DNA from: Meiothermus sp.
Lineage (GTDB): Bacteria > Deinococcota > Deinococci > Deinococcales > Thermaceae
Assembly (NCBI RefSeq): GCF_026004115.1
Contig: NZ_BPIM01000001.1
Span: 558,001-622,000 of the forward strand
DNA length: 64,000 nucleotides
Direction: 5' to 3'
Shown here: positions 41,837 to 50,963 of the stretch, piece after piece
How positions within the stretch are numbered: the first letter of the stretch is position 1
How the letters are laid out: every line of letters begins with the position of its first letter
The notes under the pieces: generated by a model
The model's input: the letters and a program-made list of their open reading frames with translations, nothing else
Told to the model about the DNA's origin: nothing
Database searches by the model: none
Translations under genes and position numbers: made by a program

Positions 41837-43363
41837 CTAGCGGAACAACCCACAGCGCAGGGGGTAAGGGTCGGGAATCAGGCCAGGCTGGTCGGCAAAG
41901 CCCATCGCATAACCACTTTTGGTCTCGGGCCAGCCCTGCAAATAAGGCTCACCGGTGCGGGCAAAGTGCAGCCACTGGGTCTGGAGCGCCCGGGCCAGGG
42001 GCCGGGAACTGTCCAGCGCCTCTGCGGTCAGGAACAAGGCCAGCGAGGGCCAGCTGGTCTCGGTGCCAAAGAGCAAGGGCAGCTCGATGCCATGAAAACT
42101 CCCCAAGAAATCCAGCACCGGCGACGTCCAGGTCACCAAATAGCTATAGACGGGGGCGTGGCGGGCCTGGGCGGCCCCGGCGGCCAGCGTGGGGCAAAGC
42201 AGGATGCGGTCGGTCTGGAAGTAGGCCCAGGCCTCGGCAGGAGAAGCGTAGCGGTTCTGGTAGAGCTGCCGCGCTGGTATGCCCTGTCCTGGCAGCTTGG
42301 CCTCGACCCGCTCGGCAAACCCGGCCCAGTCGGAGGGGCCTGCCAGGCGCTCCCCCCAGGTCTCCTGCGCGGTGGCCCCCACAATGAGGGGTATGCCCTC
42401 GGCCACGCCCTCGCGTAACGCCTGGAGGGGTATCTTGTTCAGCCAAACCCCGTCCAGATGGGGCTTCCAGGGCACCTCGGCGAACTCCCCGGCCTCGACC
42501 CGCTGCAACAGCGTCCCAATGCTGCGGTCTTCGGGGGGAAAGAGGCGCTCGAGCGGAATCCGGCGCAGACAGGCCAGGTCGTTCGCACTGCACCCCCCCT
42601 GGGCGGCCCACCGAGCGCCCCAAGCAAAGCCCTGCTCGAGGGTTCGCACATACGCACACCCACCCGACTGAATAATGGCCTTGTGAAAAAGCCCCCTGGC
42701 GCTGGGGGTTGCCATCAGCGTGCAAACCGCCATCCCCCCCGCCGACTGCCCAAAGAGGGTCACGTTGTGGGGGTTACCCCCAAAAGCGGCGATATTCCGC
42801 TGAACCCAGCGCAGGGCCTCGAGCATATCCAAAAGCCCATAGTTACCGGTGGAGCCGCGGGGGTCTTCAGCTTGCAGCGCAGGCAAGGCCAGCCAGCCCA
42901 GCGAGCCCAGCCGGTAGTTGAAACCCACCACCACCGCCCCCTGTGCGGCCAGAGCGGTGCCGTCGTAGAGCGGTTCTGCCCAGCTTCCGCCGGTGTAGCT
43001 CCCCCCATGCACCCAGACCATCACCGGATAGCCCTCCGGTGGGGGCGGCGCCAGGGGCGTCCAGACCCCCAGGTTCAGGCAGTCTTCGCTTTGTGGAGGG
43101 ATATAGCCGCCCAGCCGGGTGGTAAAAACCCCACGCTGCGGACAGGCCGGGCCCGGCGCATTAGCATTGAAGACCCCCTCCAGGCGCAGTACCGGCTCCG
43201 GGGCCTTCCAGCGCTCGGCCTGCGCGTAAGGAATACCGAGGAAATAGGCCACCTGGGCTTTGGGGTTGAGGCCCCCCTGCAAACGCCCCTGCGGCGTGAG
43301 CACCCACACCGGGTGCCCATACGCCACGCCCAGCACAACCACTAGTGCCCAGATGCCGCGCAT
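41837..43363 (-). CDS. Secreted type B carboxylesterase
   Basis: A 508-residue carboxylesterase of the para-nitrobenzyl esterase/cholinesterase family. The ATG at 43363 ([16 protein letters not shown], signal peptide) is preferred to an in-frame ATG six codons earlier. Family marks are [26 protein letters not shown] (oxyanion hole), [10 protein letters not shown] with the catalytic Ser, and [11 protein letters not shown] with the catalytic His. Substrates are likely small esters; the location is periplasmic or extracellular. It is the first gene of a short minus-strand unit with the GlcE-like gene. Confidence 0.9.
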   Translation of the reverse strand: MRGIWALVVVLGVAYGHPVWVLTPQGRLQGGLNPKAQVAYFLGIPYAQAERWKAPEPVLRLEGVFNANAPGPACPQRGVFTTRLGGYIPPQSEDCLNLGVWTPLAPPPPEGYPVMVWVHGGSYTGGSWAEPLYDGTALAAQGAVVVGFNYRLGSLGWLALPALQAEDPRGSTGNYGLLDMLEALRWVQRNIAAFGGNPHNVTLFGQSAGGMAVCTLMATPSARGLFHKAIIQSGGCAYVRTLEQGFAWGARWAAQGGCSANDLACLRRIPLERLFPPEDRSIGTLLQRVEAGEFAEVPWKPHLDGVWLNKIPLQALREGVAEGIPLIVGATAQETWGERLAGPSDWAGFAERVEAKLPGQGIPARQLYQNRYASPAEAWAYFQTDRILLCPTLAAGAAQARHAPVYSYLVTWTSPVLDFLGSFHGIELPLLFGTETSWPSLALFLTAEALDSSRPLARALQTQWLHFARTGEPYLQGWPETKSGYAMGFADQPGLIPDPYPLRCGLFR

Positions 43364-43486
43364 GGGGGTATTGTGCCGCAAGGTTAGATTTTGAGCTATA
43401 AGCGAAAGCTCAAAAAGGCCAGGGTGTGGCTCGTAGCTCTTTGGATATTGGCTATCGATGATGGGCTGTTAACCATCGCCCAGGAC

Positions 43487-44002
43487 TTACCACAGGTAAA
43501 GCAGCGCAATTTTGAAAGGATAGCGGTCGGAGATGCCCACCTCGAGGGCCACCGGGTCGAGGTAGAGCCGCCCCCCCAGGCCATAGGCCAGGTTGAAGCC
43601 CCCCTCGAGGCCCAGCCCCACATAGCCCGAGATGGCCCCACCGGGAATCTCGAGGCTGGCCACCGGCCCCAGATGGAAGCCAAACAGGCTGCCCGCGGTG
43701 TTGAAGCTCAGGTCAACGCCCAGGCCCGCCGAGAGCGAGAGATCGGCCACCGTCAGGGCCGGTAGCAGGTTGGCCTTGAACAGGGCCCAGACCTCCACAT
43801 TGTCGAAGCTGGTGGGTACGATGACCTCCACATCCAGCCCGGTGTCGATGCCCAGCGGGCTGAAGGGCAGGCCCAGGCTCCCCTGCACCATCAGTCCGCG
43901 CCCCACCCCAAACCCCACCCCCACGGTGTTTTCAGGGTAGGCCGGGGCCTGGGCAAGGGCGAAACCAACCACCAAGGTCAGCAAGGCGAAGAGTCGCTTC
44001 AT
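43487..44002 (-). CDS. Small predicted outer-membrane beta-barrel protein
   Basis: A 171-residue exported protein with a signal peptide ([16 protein letters not shown]) and alternating beta-strand pattern ([44 protein letters not shown]). It ends in an aromatic residue (ALLYLW), as many outer-membrane barrels do; the length suggests about eight strands. GGAGGAACC precedes the ATG. No specific family is recognised. Confidence 0.75.
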   Translation of the reverse strand: MKRLFALLTLVVGFALAQAPAYPENTVGVGFGVGRGLMVQGSLGLPFSPLGIDTGLDVEVIVPTSFDNVEVWALFKANLLPALTVADLSLSAGLGVDLSFNTAGSLFGFHLGPVASLEIPGGAISGYVGLGLEGGFNLAYGLGGRLYLDPVALEVGISDRYPFKIALLYLW

Positions 44003-44391
44003 GGTTCCTCCAAAATCTGCCTCATCATAACAGGCCCTCGTCAGAGAACCAGTGCCCAGCGCTACGGGGTGTGGTGGCCCGTTCTGTTTCGGCTTTCCGC
44101 CTGCTCAGCGCGTACAGGGCCTGGCCGCATGGTGCTGTCAGGTACGGCTCGAGGTTGCTTTGCGCGCCTACAAAGCTCAGGGTCAGGTTCTCGCCCAGAA
44201 TGCAGTTGTGGTTGACGGGGCAAAATCTGCATGTTGGCGAGACTGCTTCGACTGGCTATCTACACTTGTGTGTAATATTTTTTGGGTGTACTGATATAAC
44301 CAGTACACGATTTTGCGGGTGTCGCTTATCAAGATATACACACATCGAAATTCTGCTGTCCAAGCCATACTCAAAAAAAGGAGGAACTGCC
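44003..44391. other. 389-bp divergent regulatory region between the barrel protein and aceA
   Basis: Contains no convincing gene. The 3' half holds several short GTGTA/TACAC repeats (see the operator entry) and is AT-rich. The 5' half (44040-44220) shows no feature I can name. Confidence 0.5.
44261..44308 (+). promoter_or_regulatory. Candidate operator pair upstream of isocitrate lyase
   Basis: A perfect 8-bp inverted repeat GTGTACTG (44286-44293) and CAGTACAC (44301-44308) surrounds a 7-bp spacer ATATAAC. A second, weaker palindrome TACAC-TTGT-GTGTA lies 12 bp upstream (44261-44274). Both share the GTGTA/TACAC half-site. They sit 84-131 bp before aceA and probably bind a repressor or activator of the glyoxylate bypass. 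Confidence 0.65.
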
Positions 44392-45702
44392 ATGTCCAAA
44401 CTGACCCCTGAGATGAAACTGGAAGCCGAGAAGCTCCGTCGTGAGTGGGAAACCAGCCCCCGCTGGAAAGGCATAAAGCGCGACTATACCGCCGAGGATG
44501 TGGTGCGCCTGCGCCCCAGCATTCTGCCCGAGCAGACCTTAGCCAAGGTGGGGGCCGAGCGGCTGTGGGAGCTTTTGCACACCCGCCCCTACGTGAACAC
44601 CTTTGGAGCCTACACCGGCGCCCAGGCCGTGCAGATGGTGAAGGCCGGCCTCGAGGCCATCTACCTTTCGGGCTGGCAGGTGGCCGCCGACGCCAACCTG
44701 GGGGCCCAGACCTACCCCGACCAGTCGCTCTACCCGGCCAACTCGGTTCCGGCGGTGGTCAAGCGCATCAACAATGCCCTGCAACGGGCCGACCAGATTG
44801 AGCGCTCCGAGGGCGCGCCCCCGCCAGGCGCGGGCGGGCGCTACTGGTACGCCCCCATCGTGGCCGATGCCGAGGCCGGGTTTGGTGGCCCCCTCAACGC
44901 CTTCGAGCTGATGAAGGGCATGATCGAAGCCGGCGCTGCCGGGGTGCACTGGGAAGACCAGCTCAGTAGCGAGAAGAAGTGTGGCCACCTGGGGGGCAAG
45001 GTGCTCATTCCCACCTCGCAGCACATCCGCACCCTCAACGCCGCCCGGCTGGCCGCCGATGTCGCAGGCGTACCCAGCGTAATCATCTGCCGCACCGACG
45101 CCGAAGCCGCTACCCTCTTAACCAGTGACATTGACGAGCGTGACAGACCCTTTGTGAAAGAGGGCGAGCGCACCCCCGAGGGCTTTTACCGGATTCGCAA
45201 CGGCCTCGAGGCCTGCATCACCCGCAGTCTGGCCTACGCCCCCTATGCCGACCTCCTCTGGATGGAGACCAGCACCCCCGACCTGGAAGTAGCCCGCAAG
45301 TTTGCCGAGGCCATACACCGCGAGTTCCCCGACAAGATGCTGGCCTACAACTGCTCGCCCAGCTTCAACTGGAAGAAAAACCTCGACGACGAGACCATCG
45401 CCAAGTTCCAGCGTGAGCTAGGGGCCATGGGCTACAAGTTCCAGTTCATCACCCTGGCCGGCTGGCACAACCTCAACTACCGCACTTTCGAGCTGGCCAA
45501 GGGCTACAAGGAACGCGGCATGAGCGCTTTTGTGGAGCTGCAGCAGCTCGAGTTCGCCGCCGAAAAAGACGGCTTCACCGCCGTCAAGCACCAGCGCGAG
45601 GTGGGGGCGGGCTACTTCGACGAGGTGCTGATGGCCATCACCGCCGGACAGGCCTCTACTGCGGCCCTGGTGGGCTCGACCGAGGAAGCACAGTTCCATT
45701 GA
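44392..45702 (+). CDS. aceA: Isocitrate lyase
   Basis: A 436-residue isocitrate lyase, which splits isocitrate to succinate and glyoxylate (glyoxylate bypass). The catalytic signature [15 protein letters not shown] with the essential Cys (about residue 196) is intact, as are [40 protein letters not shown] and [17 protein letters not shown]. The ATG follows AAAGGAGGA. No malate synthase gene is next to it. A terminator follows. Expression is likely controlled through the palindromes at 44261-44308. Confidence 0.96.
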   Translation: MSKLTPEMKLEAEKLRREWETSPRWKGIKRDYTAEDVVRLRPSILPEQTLAKVGAERLWELLHTRPYVNTFGAYTGAQAVQMVKAGLEAIYLSGWQVAADANLGAQTYPDQSLYPANSVPAVVKRINNALQRADQIERSEGAPPPGAGGRYWYAPIVADAEAGFGGPLNAFELMKGMIEAGAAGVHWEDQLSSEKKCGHLGGKVLIPTSQHIRTLNAARLAADVAGVPSVIICRTDAEAATLLTSDIDERDRPFVKEGERTPEGFYRIRNGLEACITRSLAYAPYADLLWMETSTPDLEVARKFAEAIHREFPDKMLAYNCSPSFNWKKNLDDETIAKFQRELGAMGYKFQFITLAGWHNLNYRTFELAKGYKERGMSAFVELQQLEFAAEKDGFTAVKHQREVGAGYFDEVLMAITAGQASTAALVGSTEEAQFH

Positions 45703-45736
45703 TCGCTGATTAGCAAATTGCCCATACCTGTAATCA

Positions 45737-45769
45737 ACACTCGCCGTTGCTGGCGGGTGTTTTTACTTT
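45737..45769 (+). terminator. Intrinsic terminator of aceA
   Basis: ACACTCGCC (45737-45745) pairs with GGCGGGTGT (45752-45760), followed by TTTTACTTTT, 35 nt after the aceA stop. Confidence 0.9.
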
Positions 45770-45825
45770 TGTGGGTACCGTCTACCCATAGCATTTCCGA
45801 TCTTTAAGGGCGGTTTCAGGAAATA

Positions 45826-45997
45826 ATACCAACTTTACTTGGACAGTTAGCTTTGAGGGTCGTCCCAAGCCCCCTCATCCGGCGACACCCCAGGTTCAGT
45901 CAAGCGTGTTCCTATTGCTGTTTGTAAATAGCGCTGTCGGGGTGTCGCCACCTTCTCCCTCCGGGGAGAAGGCAAGGGGTTCATGTGGATTTGGTAT
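45826..45997. mobile_element. Palindromic intergenic element (second repeat type)
   Basis: ATACCAA at 45826-45832 and TTGGTAT at 45991-45997 bound a 172-bp stretch without coding potential. Inside, GGCGACACCCC (45881-45891) and GGGGTGTCGCC (45939-45949) form a perfect 11-bp inverted repeat, and CCTTCTCCCTCCGGGGAGAAGG is another hairpin. It directly abuts the MITE-like copy that follows. A MITE or REP-type element is the best description. Confidence 0.5.
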
Positions 45998-46243
45998 AAG
46001 ACCGGATTCAAAAAGATAATCATCCAAACCAAAGATCCCCAGAGGCTATCTTTTTGAATCCTAGAGCACTAGAGCACACCCCTCCCGAACGGTCGGCAAA
46101 GAAAGCGTCCCCCTTCCAAGGGGCAGTATCGCCCTCCGCTACGCGGATAACTTCCAAGGGGCGGTATCGCCCTCCGCTACGCGGATAACTTCGGTCGGGT
46201 TGACTCGCTGCCGAACGCTTAACGAATCAACCGAATCTGGTAT
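45995..46243. mobile_element. MITE-like element, copy 1
   Basis: A non-coding repeat matching 61604-61840. It starts near ATAAGACCGGATTC and ends GAATCTGGTAT. The left end folds as a 14-bp hairpin (GATTCAAAAAGATA/TATCTTTTTGAATC), the middle has two tandem 38-bp units (46116-46153, 46154-46191), and the right end folds as GGTTGACTCG/CGAATCAACC with one mismatch. It carries no transposase, so movement would need an enzyme supplied in trans. The left terminus is changed compared with copy 2, perhaps by the adjacent element. Confidence 0.75.
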
Positions 46244-46326
46244 CACTTTGCAGTAAAGCGGGCGGTAACACCATCACTCGGGAGGCAGTTTACCTCCTCA
46301 TCACCCTTGGAAGAACCAGGGGCAGC

Positions 46327-48120
46327 CTATAAGGTTTGCAGCCGAAATCGCGCCGCCAAAGCCTGCTGGGCCTGGCGGATACGCCAGAAGACCTGCCGCA
46401 GCATCTGCTGCTCGCGGGGGCTAAGGGCTTCCTGGGCCACGCGGTTGGCGGGGAGCTGACCCCGTCCTAAAGCAGCGAGCTGATGCTTCAGGCGCAGGTG
46501 GGCAAGGAACAAAAAGGCCTCGCTCAGGTCTTCGGCTTCTTCCCTAGGAAGCAGCCGGGCCTCGGCGGCGGCCCGCAGGCGCTCCGGGGTGGGGCGGGCC
46601 AAAGAGCCGGCCTCGAGGCCATACACCCGGGCCAGTGCCACGATGGCCGCCAGGCCCCCTTTCTTCAGGTTGATCTGCCCCGCTTCCCAGTGGATGCGGC
46701 CTAAGAAGCCCAAGGGCGGAGCAAAGGCCAGGGCCGAGCGGGCCAGGGCGGTGAGGAAAGCGCGGTTTTTGCCGGCCTGGCGCAGGTAACCGTGCAAAGG
46801 CTCCGGCGAAAGCCCCCCGGCAATCGAGCGGAAATCGAGAAACACCTGGGCCTCCAGGAGGCCCTCGCCTTCAGGGTTTTCCAACCACAGCCGGAAGCGG
46901 GCCGCCCACTCGGGCAGGGCGTAGCACCACCGATCGGCCATGAAGCCCCCTGGGCAGGGGGGGAACCCAGCCTCCAAAAGCCCCTCGAGCACGGCCTGGG
47001 CCAGGGCCTGGAAGTAGGGCCGGGCCGAGGGGTTTTGGAAGAGCAGGGCGTTGTCCTGATCTGTGAGCAGGGCCTGCTCGGTGCGGCCCTCTGAGCCCAG
47101 GGCCAGCCAGGCGTAGGGGCCGGGGGGCGGGCCCTGGCGGGCCTCGGCCCTTTGGAGCAAGCTGCGGGTCAGGGCATCGTTCAACAGGCTCACCTGGCGG
47201 GTGATGGCCGGCACCGCGAAGCCCGCAGCGAACATCTGTCGCACGATGGCCTCGAGCTGCCTCCGGTAGTCCTGGAGCAGGCCTAGGTCGTCTTCGTGGG
47301 CCAGCCGCCGCAGCAGGGCCAGGGGGGTCTGGAGCCAGCGGCGCAGGAAGGCCCGGTCGGTTAGGAGGCCTACGACCTGGCTTCCCTCGAGGAGGGGCAG
47401 GTGGTGGATGCCCTGCTGCTCCATAAAGGCCAGGGCTTCGTAGAGGGGGGTGCTTTGGGGCAGGGTTTTGGCCGGGGCGCTGGCCACCCGCAGGGCCGGG
47501 GTGGAGGGGGGGAGCTCCTCGGCCAGCACCCGGTTGCGCAGGTCGCGGTCGGTGAGAATGGCCAGGCCCTCTGGGGTCTGTAGGAGCAAGGCGCTCACCC
47601 CGCGCTCGCGCAAGCGCCGGGCGGCCTGGGCCACGCTGGCCCCCTCCTCGAGCCACACCGCCGCCTCCGCCGCCTCGCCTGCCGGTTGCCCCAGGTCGGG
47701 CAGGCTCAAAGCGGAGGGCTGGAATAGCCTGAGCCGCTCGGCTAGCCGGGCGCTAAAGAAGAGGGCAAAGGAAGGCCTTTCCAGGAGGCGGTGGAAGGCT
47801 TCCTTAGCGAGGAGCAAGCACGCCGCCTGGCCCTCAGCCCGCACGGTAAGGCTGGGGGGCTGCTGGCCCAGAAGGGAGGGGTAGCCGAAGGCCTCGCCGG
47901 GCTCGAGCCAGGCCACGGTCTGTCCATCCTGTTCCAGGCGCACCTCGCCCCGAAAGACCACATAAAGCCCTTCGGCCTCGGGCTGGGCAGGGGAAAGGAT
48001 CACTGCGCCCGGCTCAAAGTGCAGGAGACGCAAGGCCCCCTCGAGACCCGCCCAGTCGGCCTCGCTTAAGGCATCGAAGGGGGGGTACTGCTTCAGGAAG
48101 CGAGAAAATTCCGAATCCAG
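46327..48120 (-). CDS. cNMP-binding/CBS/DUF294 nucleotidyltransferase, probable CTG start
   Basis: A signalling protein of about 597 residues: an N-terminal cyclic-nucleotide-binding fold (FLKQYPPFDALSEADWAGL ... LHFEPGAVIL, YVVFRGEVRLEQDGQ), two CBS motifs (ASVAQAARRLRERGVSALLL, LTDRDLRNRVL, QGIHHLPLLEGSQVVGLLTD), then a GlnD-like nucleotidyltransferase (DUF294) with LGSEGRTEQALLTDQDNALLF and its C-terminal helical domain. The first ATG/GTG/TTG is a TTG at 48033, but that removes the first conserved 29 residues. A CTG at 48120 preceded by GGGAGGTGG restores them. It overlaps the amidotransferase gene and ends the minus-strand operon. It could modify or sense the state of the glutamine-synthetase-like enzyme. 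Confidence 0.82.
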   Translation of the reverse strand: MDSEFSRFLKQYPPFDALSEADWAGLEGALRLLHFEPGAVILSPAQPEAEGLYVVFRGEVRLEQDGQTVAWLEPGEAFGYPSLLGQQPPSLTVRAEGQAACLLLAKEAFHRLLERPSFALFFSARLAERLRLFQPSALSLPDLGQPAGEAAEAAVWLEEGASVAQAARRLRERGVSALLLQTPEGLAILTDRDLRNRVLAEELPPSTPALRVASAPAKTLPQSTPLYEALAFMEQQGIHHLPLLEGSQVVGLLTDRAFLRRWLQTPLALLRRLAHEDDLGLLQDYRRQLEAIVRQMFAAGFAVPAITRQVSLLNDALTRSLLQRAEARQGPPPGPYAWLALGSEGRTEQALLTDQDNALLFQNPSARPYFQALAQAVLEGLLEAGFPPCPGGFMADRWCYALPEWAARFRLWLENPEGEGLLEAQVFLDFRSIAGGLSPEPLHGYLRQAGKNRAFLTALARSALAFAPPLGFLGRIHWEAGQINLKKGGLAAIVALARVYGLEAGSLARPTPERLRAAAEARLLPREEAEDLSEAFLFLAHLRLKHQLAALGRGQLPANRVAQEALSPREQQMLRQVFWRIRQAQQALAARFRLQTL

Positions 48121-48779
48121 CCCGCCACCTCCCTCGCGGTGGGCTCCAGGGCAAAGCTGGCCCTGGCCTCGGTGTAGCGGGCCTCGCCCACCCGCTCGCG
48201 CCGCTGTTCCAAAAGGGCCTGGGCAAACGCAACGGGAAACTCGGGGTGGGGCTGCATCCCCAGCACGTTCTCCCCTACTTGAATAATAGCGTGGGGGCTG
48301 AATTCGCTTCCCCCCAGCACCAAAGCTCCCGGCGGAAGCACGGTGATCTGATCCTGGCAGGAGAGAATGAGCCGGAGTTCCTTGAGCGCAGGCTCCATCC
48401 AGGGGGCCTGCCGGTAGATTGCGAACCGATGCACCCCCACCCCCCAGCCCAGGGGCCAGCGCTCTACCTTGCCCCCCAGGGCCTGGCCGATCATCTGGTG
48501 ACCAAAGCAGACCCCCACCAGCCGGCTGGACGAGGCCGCCACCGCCCGCACGAAGTCCTCCAAGGGGGGGATCCAGGGCAGAGGGTCGTAGACCGAGGCT
48601 CGAGAGCCTGTAATCAGGTAGCCCTCAAAGTCTTCGATCTGGGCCGGATACTGCCCCGTTCGCACGTCGAAAGGGGTGAGGGGCAGGCCCAAAAGCCGCT
48701 CGAACATGGCGGGGTAGTCACCCGCCATGCCCTCCAGGCCTGGCGGAGGGTCGTCGCAGACCAGCACAGCCAGCGTCAT
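48093..48779 (-). CDS. Class I glutamine amidotransferase (candidate gamma-glutamyl hydrolase)
   Basis: A 228-residue class I amidotransferase-fold enzyme with the nucleophile in GVCFGHQMIGQALGG and the His/Glu pair in MQPHPEFP. No synthetase partner domain is attached, so it is likely to be a free hydrolase; PuuD, which cleaves gamma-glutamyl-GABA, has this fold. In this operon it would release glutamate from a gamma-glutamylated product. It overlaps the aldehyde dehydrogenase stop by 4 nt and the DUF294 gene by 28 nt. Confidence 0.84.
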   Translation of the reverse strand: MTLAVLVCDDPPPGLEGMAGDYPAMFERLLGLPLTPFDVRTGQYPAQIEDFEGYLITGSRASVYDPLPWIPPLEDFVRAVAASSSRLVGVCFGHQMIGQALGGKVERWPLGWGVGVHRFAIYRQAPWMEPALKELRLILSCQDQITVLPPGALVLGGSEFSPHAIIQVGENVLGMQPHPEFPVAFAQALLEQRRERVGEARYTEARASFALEPTAREVAGWIRNFLAS

Positions 48780-50170
48780 AGCCTACGCAGATGATACGAC
48801 TTGGGCCGGGTGAGCTGCTCGTAGCCCAGCACGGAGAGCGAGCAGCCCCGCCCGGACTCCTTGACCCCCGTCCAGGCCAGGGCGGGATCCAGGTAGTCGC
48901 AGCGGTTGAGGAAGACGGTACCGGTCTCTATGGCCTCTCCAAGTGCCAGCGCGGCCCCTTCGTCCTGGCTCCAGATCGAGGCGGTGAGGCCGTAGGGGGA
49001 GTCGTTCATAAGCGCCAGGGCTTCCGCATCGCTTTTTACCGGCATTATGCCCACCACCGGGCCAAAACTCTCTTCCCGCATCACTCGCATCCCGTGGTGC
49101 ACGTTCACCAGCACCTGGGGGGCCAGGTAGGGCGTGCCCGGCGCGTCGGCGGGAAAGTGACGGGGGTCTATGAGGGCTTTAGCCCCCTGGGCTACTGCCT
49201 CGGCTATCTGGCCCCGCACGAACTCGGCGGCCTCGGTGCGCACCATGGGGCCCAGGGTGGTCTCGGGGTCTAAGGGGTTGCCCAGCCTGAGCTTCAGGGT
49301 CTCGGCCACAAAGGCCTCCACGAAAGGCTCGTAGAGGCTCTCATGCACGTAGATGCGCTCCACCCCGCAGCAGGACTGGCCCGAGTTGAACATGGCCCCG
49401 TCCACCAGGTTCACCGCGCTATACTCGAGGTCGGCATCTGAGCGCACATAGGCCGGGTCCTTTCCCCCCAGCTCCAGGGCCACCCCCTTGAAGTGCCCCG
49501 CTGCGGCCCGCTCTACCGCCCGCCCCCCAGCCACCGAGCCGGTAAAGGCCACGAAGGCCACCCGTGGGTCGGCAATGGCCTGGGCCACCAGGTCGTGACC
49601 CATATGCAGGTACTGGAAGACCCCCCCAGGTAAGCCGGCCTCCTGCAAGGCCCAGGCGTAGCGCTCAGCCACCAGGGGGGTCTGGGCCGAGTGCTTGAGC
49701 ACCACCGCGTTTCCGGCCAGGAGGGCGGGCACGATGGTGTTGACCGAGGTCAGGTAGGGGTAGTTCCAGGGGGCCAGCACCAGCACCAACCCCAAAGGCT
49801 CCCGCCGGATGAAGCGCGTAAAGCCCGGCAGTTCCTCCACCGGAACGTCCTTCAGGGCTGCCGGGGCGATGCGGGTCATGTAGCGGGCCCGCTCGGCAAA
49901 GCCCCCGGTGATCTCCTTGGGACTATAGCGGATGGGGCGGCCCATCTGCCAGGTAAGCTCTTGGGCCACCTCCTCCACCGCCCCAAGCATCACCTCCACC
50001 ATTCGGGCTACGATGCGCATTCGTTCTTCCAGGGAGGTTTTGGCCCAGGCTTTCTGGGCCTGGGCGGCACGGGCCAGGGCGGCCTCGAGCTCATCTGGCC
50101 CGGCCAGATCCCGCTCGGCATAGACCCGCCCATCCACCGGGCTGATGGTTTTTTGAATGGTCTTGGTCAC
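48776..50170 (-). CDS. NAD(P)-dependent aldehyde dehydrogenase
   Basis: A 464-residue aldehyde dehydrogenase with WNYPYLTSVNTIVPALLAGNAVVLKHS, FTGSVAGGRAVERAAA, catalytic Glu in ALELGGKDP and catalytic Cys in FNSGQSCCGVERI. The GTG at 50170 is chosen since AGGAG lies 7 nt before it; an ATG at 50197 is in frame but overlaps the previous gene. Operon context with a glutamine-synthetase-like ligase and an amidotransferase suggests a gamma-glutamylated aldehyde as substrate, comparable to PuuC. Inferred role, certain family. Confidence 0.9.
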   Translation of the reverse strand: MTKTIQKTISPVDGRVYAERDLAGPDELEAALARAAQAQKAWAKTSLEERMRIVARMVEVMLGAVEEVAQELTWQMGRPIRYSPKEITGGFAERARYMTRIAPAALKDVPVEELPGFTRFIRREPLGLVLVLAPWNYPYLTSVNTIVPALLAGNAVVLKHSAQTPLVAERYAWALQEAGLPGGVFQYLHMGHDLVAQAIADPRVAFVAFTGSVAGGRAVERAAAGHFKGVALELGGKDPAYVRSDADLEYSAVNLVDGAMFNSGQSCCGVERIYVHESLYEPFVEAFVAETLKLRLGNPLDPETTLGPMVRTEAAEFVRGQIAEAVAQGAKALIDPRHFPADAPGTPYLAPQVLVNVHHGMRVMREESFGPVVGIMPVKSDAEALALMNDSPYGLTASIWSQDEGAALALGEAIETGTVFLNRCDYLDPALAWTGVKESGRGCSLSVLGYEQLTRPKSYHLRRL

Positions 50171-50180
50171 TTCTGCACTC

Positions 50181-50951
50181 CTACTCCGGTGTGACATAGG
50201 CCGCAGTAATACCCCCATCCACCAGCAAGGCTGCCCCGGTCATGAAGGAAGAAGACGGGCTGGCCAAAAACAAGGCGGCCTGGGCGATTTCGGTGGCCTG
50301 GCCGAAACGGCCCATGGGGATGTGCACCAGGCGGCGCTGGCGCTTTTCCGGGGTGTCCAGGTACTTCATCAAGAGCTCGGTCTGCAGGGGCCCTGGGCAC
50401 AGCGCATTGACCCTTATGTTCTCCCGGGCGTGAATCACCGCCAGCTCGCGGGTCATGGAGAGCACCGCCCCCTTGCTCGCGGTGTAGGCCAGTTGGGGGG
50501 TGGCAGCCCCCAGGAAGGCCACAAAGGAGGCGGTGTTGATGACCACGCCCCCCCCGGCGCGGCGCAAGGCGGGGATGCCGTACTTGCAGCCCAAAAAGAC
50601 CCCCTTCACGTTCACGGCAAAGGTCACATCCCATACGGCCTCGCTGGTGTGGATGGCATCGTCGTCCTCGGCGTGGGAGATGCCGGCGTTGTTGAAGAGG
50701 ATGTCGAGTTGCCCAAAAGCATGCTCGGCTTCCTGTACCATGCGCTCAGCATCGGCGGTCTTGGAGACATCGGCCTGCACGAAGTGGGCCTCGCCTCCGG
50801 CGCTCCGAATGGCTTGGACGGTTCCCCGGCCCTTCTCGGAAACGTCTACCGCCACCACCTTGGCCCCCTCGCGGGCAAAGAGCAGGGCCGCCTCGAGGCC
50901 AATCCCGCTGGCGGCGCCGGTAATCAGGGCCACCTTGTTCGCAAGTTGCAT
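50181..50951 (-). CDS. Short-chain dehydrogenase/reductase
   Basis: A 256-residue SDR with the cofactor motif TGAASGIG (11-18), NNAG (88-91 region) and the catalytic Ser and YTASK. An acidic residue at the end of the second strand (VVAVDVSEKG) favours NAD. In the operon it sits between ligase and aldehyde dehydrogenase, the place expected for an alcohol dehydrogenase acting on a glutamylated amino-alcohol. GGGAGGTATAGC precedes the ATG. Confidence 0.9.
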   Translation of the reverse strand: MQLANKVALITGAASGIGLEAALLFAREGAKVVAVDVSEKGRGTVQAIRSAGGEAHFVQADVSKTADAERMVQEAEHAFGQLDILFNNAGISHAEDDDAIHTSEAVWDVTFAVNVKGVFLGCKYGIPALRRAGGGVVINTASFVAFLGAATPQLAYTASKGAVLSMTRELAVIHARENIRVNALCPGPLQTELLMKYLDTPEKRQRRLVHIPMGRFGQATEIAQAALFLASPSSSFMTGAALLVDGGITAAYVTPE

Positions 50952-50963
50952 GCTATACCTCCC

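Noticed and set aside
46116-46191. CRISPR-like repeats from the 38-bp units
   Set aside because: Only two adjacent copies without spacers; they belong to the MITE-like element seen again at 61714-61789.
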